Source: an uncultured Neomegalonema sp. (GTDB lineage: Bacteria; Pseudomonadota; Alphaproteobacteria; Rhodobacterales; Rhodobacteraceae). Taken from it: a stretch of DNA of 9,397 bases. The notes beneath the pieces were generated by a model. It was not told the origin of the DNA and searched no databases. It saw only the letters and a program-made list of their open reading frames with translations. Positions 6,621-9,397 of the stretch are shown piece by piece (the stretch's first letter is position 1; each line of letters starts with the position of its first letter). The position numbers were made by a program, and so were the translations under genes. The stretch is from NCBI GenBank assembly GCA_937958345.1, contig CALGNW010000131.1, forward strand, positions 1 through 9,397, read 5' to 3'.

Positions 6621-6649
6621 ATTAAACCACATTACGGTGAGATTTGCAG
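6621..6649 (-). promoter_or_regulatory. Weak candidate promoter for phaC
   Basis: In the 115-bp divergent gap the minus strand reads CTGCAA (6649-6644), a 17-base spacer, then TTTAAT (6626-6621). The -10 matches five of six consensus positions but the -35 is poor. No clear promoter for the divergent plus-strand gene can be picked out; a TTGCAG/AATGAT pair (6644-6672) would place +1 inside its ribosome-binding site. Confidence 0.25.
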
Positions 6650-6691
6650 ACGTCCATTGGTCAATTAATGATTGCCGGAAGAGAGCGTTCC

Positions 6692-7369
6692 ATGCCGTGT
6701 AAAGTTTATTTATGCCTGCTTATCGGCTTTGCCGGATGCGGAAATACAATCGGTGCACTCGATTCCCTCCCCTCCGGGCCGGATGTCAGCGGTGTTGCAT
6801 GGCCCCTGCTGGTCGACACGCCGGAACCGCCGGAGGAGCGCCTGATGGCGGGCACGGGTGCGCAGGCCATCACGCGGCTTAATGCGCGGCGCACGGCAGT
6901 TGACGGACGCTTGGCAAGCGCGGCGGCGCTGCCGCCTGTGTCGGACGTATTGCTCACCCGCGCCGAATCGAGCCGGTCGCGGGTTTCTGTCGGCGCGGGT
7001 CCGGCGGTGAACGAGGCTGACCTGCTGGCCCGTGCTGAAAGTCTGCGGCAGCGAACCGACCTGCAAAGCGCAAGCGCCGCGACCCAAAACTTCGACGAGG
7101 CCGCCCTGTTGGCGCGGGCCGAGCGGGCAAGGCAGCAAAGCAGCCTCGCGTTCGCCTCAGCCGGCGAGGCCGACTTGCAGAACCGTGCAAATATAAGCGG
7201 CCTGCGCAAGAACCAGCCGCAGGCCGCATCGGCATTTGATGCCGCCTCTGCCACTTTCGGCCCGCGCGCGCCCGTGCCGCTGCGCCCTCTGGATACGCCT
7301 GTTGTCAGCAACAGCTTTGAACAACGCGCGCGCCTCGCTCAGGCACGGGCAAAGCAGGCCGGATTGTAG
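6692..7369 (+). CDS. Putative lipoprotein with short helical LLxRAExxRxR repeats
   Basis: I cannot assign a known family. From ATG 6692 the protein has 225 residues. Its start resembles a lipoprotein signal: a Lys at 4, hydrophobic residues 5-14 and Cys16 in IGFAGCG, although Phe at -3 of the lipobox is unusual. A Pro-rich linker follows (28-48), then an Ala/Arg-rich region with related blocks at 86-97, 110-121 and 138-149 (core LLxRAExxRxR), and weaker copies at 161-172 and 208-220. These are charged, amphipathic and likely helical. GGAAGAG (6677-6683) sits nine bases before this ATG. Earlier starts (TTG 6644, ATG 6668) have no such site and would spoil the signal peptide. It is divergent from phaC and 106 bases upstream of the ABC gene on the same strand. 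It may be an envelope or adaptor protein, but that is inference. Confidence 0.7.
   Translation: MPCKVYLCLLIGFAGCGNTIGALDSLPSGPDVSGVAWPLLVDTPEPPEERLMAGTGAQAITRLNARRTAVDGRLASAAALPPVSDVLLTRAESSRSRVSVGAGPAVNEADLLARAESLRQRTDLQSASAATQNFDEAALLARAERARQQSSLAFASAGEADLQNRANISGLRKNQPQAASAFDAASATFGPRAPVPLRPLDTPVVSNSFEQRARLAQARAKQAGL
6947..7207 (+). repeat. Four degenerate 12-residue protein repeats inside the lipoprotein gene
   Basis: The encoded blocks VLLTRAESSRSR (6947-6982), DLLARAESLRQR (7019-7054), ALLARAERARQQ (7103-7138) and DLQNRANISGLR (7172-7207) start 24, 28 and 23 codons apart. The similarity is clear in protein but imperfect in DNA, so this is an old protein repeat and not a recent tandem duplication. 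Confidence 0.65.
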
Positions 7370-7380
7370 GCTTGCTTCGA

Positions 7381-7436
7381 AATAACAACCTGTAATAGAA
7401 AAACATTTTATAAAATCTATCCTTACTTGAATTGCC
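7381..7436 (+). promoter_or_regulatory. AT-rich upstream region of the ABC gene with a 12-bp palindrome
   Basis: The gap between the lipoprotein and ABC genes holds an AT-rich island, in contrast to the GC-rich surroundings. It contains the perfect palindrome ATTTTATAAAAT (7405-7416), whose centre includes TATAAA, a good -10 like hexamer (7409-7414). No convincing -35 lies 16-18 bases upstream. It is probably the promoter region of the ABC gene; the exact elements are uncertain. Confidence 0.3.
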
Positions 7437-7475
7437 GATACCCGCTAACGTGCGCGTCACCTCGGAGGCGACGTC

Positions 7476-9397
7476 ATGGACCAGAGCGTATTCGGCTTTA
7501 TCTGGCGGCACTCGAAACGCGATCAGCTTTTGATCGTCGGATTGGTGCTGTTGTCTCTCCCGTTCTATTTCCTCTCCCTCGATCTGCCGAAAACCATTGT
7601 CAACAAGGCGATACAGGGCGACGGGTTGGCCGAGGGCGGGCTGGCGGTAATCCGCCTCGGCTGGTGGCAGGGTGCGCCTAGCATCGAGGCGGACCGCGTT
7701 GCCTTTCTCGTGCTGCTCAGTTTTGCGTTTCTGGCGCTGGTTGTCGTCAACGGTGTTTTCAAATTGTCGGTCAACACCGCAAAGGGCCGATTGGGCGAGC
7801 GGATGCTGCGCCGGTTGCGGTTCATGCTGTTCGACCGGATTTTGCGTTTTCCGGTTCCGCATTTCCGCAAGGTAAAAGCGCCCGAACTCGCGACAATGAT
7901 AAAAGACGAGATTGAACCGTTGGGCGGGTTTATCGGTGACGCCTATGTGCAGCCGGTCTTTCTCGGCGGGCAAACGCTGACCGCGCTGGTCTTCATCATC
8001 ACTCAAAACCTCTGGCTGGGATTGCTGGCAGGCGCGATTGCAGGCTTGCAGGCCTATCTGATTCCGAAATTGCGGGCGCCGATACTGGTTCTGGGACGTG
8101 CGCGCCAACTGACAGCGCGCGATCTGGCAGGCCGGATTGGCGAGGCGGTGGACGGGATCGAACAAATCCGCGTCAACGATACCGGACGTTTTGAACGCGC
8201 GGATATGGCGGAGCGGCTGGGGCGGATTTTCTCGATCCGGTTCGAGCTGTTCCGGAAAAAATTCAGCGTGAAGTTCATCAACAACATGCTGTCGCAACTG
8301 ACGCCGTTTCTGTTTTACCTGATCGGCGGCTATCTGGCGATTAAGGGCCTGCTCGATGTCGGACAGCTTATTGCGGTGATCGTCGCCTACAAGGATCTGC
8401 CCGGCCCGATGAAAGAGCTGATCGACTGGGACCAGCGCAGGCAGGACACCCAGATCAAATATGAGCAGGTCGTGGCCCAATTCGATCCCAAGGGTCTGGC
8501 CGATCCCGCCCTCGGCATTCCGTGCGACGGACGGCTCGAAGGACCCCTGACCCTGTCCGGCGTGACCGTGACCGAGGACGGCGCGCGGCCCATGGTCGAT
8601 GATGTGTCCGTGACATTCCCGCTGGATGAAACCGCCGCCCTGACCGGGCCGGGTGCGTCGCGGGTGATCGAGGCGATTGCGCGGTTGCGGCCTGTCGCGG
8701 CTGGGCAAATCAAGTTCGGCACGCGCGTCCTTGCCGACATTCCCAATTCGATCATGGGGCGCAGCGCCGCGTATCTCGGCAACGGCGTTTACCTGCGCGG
8801 CCCGTCGGTTTTCGACACGCTTGCCTATCCGCTCAAACGGCAACCGGCACGCAAGGGCGGCAAGCCGGATTCGCGGGCGGCAGAGGCTCGGCGGACCGGC
8901 AACTCCGATGATGATGCGGGGGCCGATTGGATCGACTATGCTGCCGCCGGTGCGTCGGACAGCGAAGATTTACGCATCAGGATGCTGGCCGCCCTGCGCA
9001 TTTCGGAAGTGGATGATGACCTCTTCGGATGGGGCCTGCGCCAGCCGGTGCGCACGGGCGCGGATGCCGGCGCGAAAATCATGCGGGCACGAAAGGCCGT
9101 CGCCGGTATGCTGGCGCAGGAAAACCTGTCGATGCTGGTCGAACGCTTTGACGTCGGCGCCTATAACGACAACGCGAGTATCGGGCAAAACCTCAGGTTC
9201 GGGGCCGCAGTTGCACCGCAGTTTGCCGATGATGCACTTGCGCAGAACACGCTGCTGCAAAACGTCCTGCGGTCCTGTGATCTTTATGATCCCATGGTCG
9301 CGATCGGGCGTTCTATCGCCGGTATGCTGCTCGAGGTTTTTCAGGACGTATCCGAAGACACCGCGCTGATCGAACAGTTCAGCTTTGTCGAGGCGGC
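7476..9397 (+). CDS. ABC exporter-like protein with degenerate nucleotide-binding domain (3' end outside window)
   Basis: Inner-membrane protein of the ABC transporter type, open for 640 codons and cut by the window end. ATG 7476 has CGGAGG (7463-7468) seven bases upstream. Residues 1-320 form an exporter-style membrane domain with hydrophobic segments near 17-35, 75-95, 157-176, 180-197 and 273-304, separated by long cytoplasmic helices (e.g. GRLGERMLRRLRFMLFDRILRFP, 104-126). From about 350 the fold resembles a nucleotide-binding domain (LTLSGVTVTEDGARPMVDDVSVTFP), but the Walker A site reads TGPGASRVIEAI (390-401). The P-loop lysine and following Ser/Thr are missing. The Q-loop place has Asn436 (YLGN) instead of Gln. 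No LSGGQ signature or Walker B appears in the following 200 residues, which are charged and inserted. Substrate unknown. I have the impression that large ABC proteins of this build recur in alphaproteobacteria, but cannot verify it here. Confidence 0.8.
   Translation, partial: MDQSVFGFIWRHSKRDQLLIVGLVLLSLPFYFLSLDLPKTIVNKAIQGDGLAEGGLAVIRLGWWQGAPSIEADRVAFLVLLSFAFLALVVVNGVFKLSVNTAKGRLGERMLRRLRFMLFDRILRFPVPHFRKVKAPELATMIKDEIEPLGGFIGDAYVQPVFLGGQTLTALVFIITQNLWLGLLAGAIAGLQAYLIPKLRAPILVLGRARQLTARDLAGRIGEAVDGIEQIRVNDTGRFERADMAERLGRIFSIRFELFRKKFSVKFINNMLSQLTPFLFYLIGGYLAIKGLLDVGQLIAVIVAYKDLPGPMKELIDWDQRRQDTQIKYEQVVAQFDPKGLADPALGIPCDGRLEGPLTLSGVTVTEDGARPMVDDVSVTFPLDETAALTGPGASRVIEAIARLRPVAAGQIKFGTRVLADIPNSIMGRSAAYLGNGVYLRGPSVFDTLAYPLKRQPARKGGKPDSRAAEARRTGNSDDDAGADWIDYAAAGASDSEDLRIRMLAALRISEVDDDLFGWGLRQPVRTGADAGAKIMRARKAVAGMLAQENLSMLVERFDVGAYNDNASIGQNLRFGAAVAPQFADDALAQNTLLQNVLRSCDLYDPMVAIGRSIAGMLLEVFQDVSEDTALIEQFSFVEA

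Noticed and set aside
7305..8843. 512-codon open frame on the minus strand
   Set aside because: It is antisense to the ABC gene and the end of the lipoprotein gene. It is Gln/Arg/His-rich as expected for a shadow of Leu- and Ala-rich coding DNA. The sense frame has a strong ribosome-binding site and transporter features.
8677..9369. 230-codon open frame on the plus strand near the right end
   Set aside because: It is a different frame of the same strand as the ABC protein and is Arg/Cys-rich. The ABC frame continues through it and keeps sensible composition.
1..9397. Search by eye for CRISPR arrays, tRNA genes, insertion sequence ends or phage genes
   Set aside because: No regular repeat-spacer pattern, cloverleaf-like run, transposase motif or integrase motif was seen; the gene gaps are short and ordinary.

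Overview
The window is GC-rich, gene-dense DNA from an alphaproteobacterium, most likely a member of the Rhodobacterales. The pointers are a class I PHA synthase, a GlxA/GbdR-like AraC regulator, a BMP-type periplasmic binding protein and the codon and GC character. This assignment rests on recognised families, not on a marker gene. It looks like ordinary chromosome. I see no rRNA, tRNA, CRISPR array, insertion sequence or phage gene. No gap between genes exceeds about 135 bases.

Layout, left to right: (1) a plus-strand BMP-family substrate-binding protein (71-1135). It converges on the next block at a strong bidirectional terminator (1166-1196). (2) Five minus-strand genes, transcribed right to left. 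In that order they are class I PHA synthase phaC (4726-6576), a small unknown protein (4132-4608), a GlxA-family AraC regulator with an amidase-like sensor domain (3001-3996), an exported HtrA-type serine protease without PDZ domain (1984-2889), and a fumarylacetoacetate-hydrolase-family enzyme (1200-1886). The gaps of about 97-135 bp argue for separate transcription units rather than one tight operon. (3) Divergent from phaC are two plus-strand genes: a repeat-containing putative lipoprotein (6692-7369), and a large ABC-exporter-like gene (7476 to the window end) that is cut off at residue 640.

I see no obvious pathway linking all the genes. PhaC stores carbon as polyhydroxyalkanoate. The FAH enzyme would release fumarate or pyruvate-type products from a ring-cleavage intermediate. 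The BMP protein would deliver a nucleoside-like ligand to an ABC importer whose other genes are not here. The GlxA regulator may respond to a small amine or amino-acid derivative. The usual PHA partners (phasin, PhaR, PhaZ) are absent from the window.

The points most worth a second look are: the ABC protein, whose nucleotide-binding domain has lost the Walker A lysine and carries a very long insertion before any signature motif; the short helical repeats in the putative lipoprotein; and the gap upstream of the small unknown gene, where a candidate promoter is bracketed by two inverted repeats. Three start sites (FAH, GlxA regulator, lipoprotein) were moved inward from the longest open frame because Shine-Dalgarno placement favours the shorter form.
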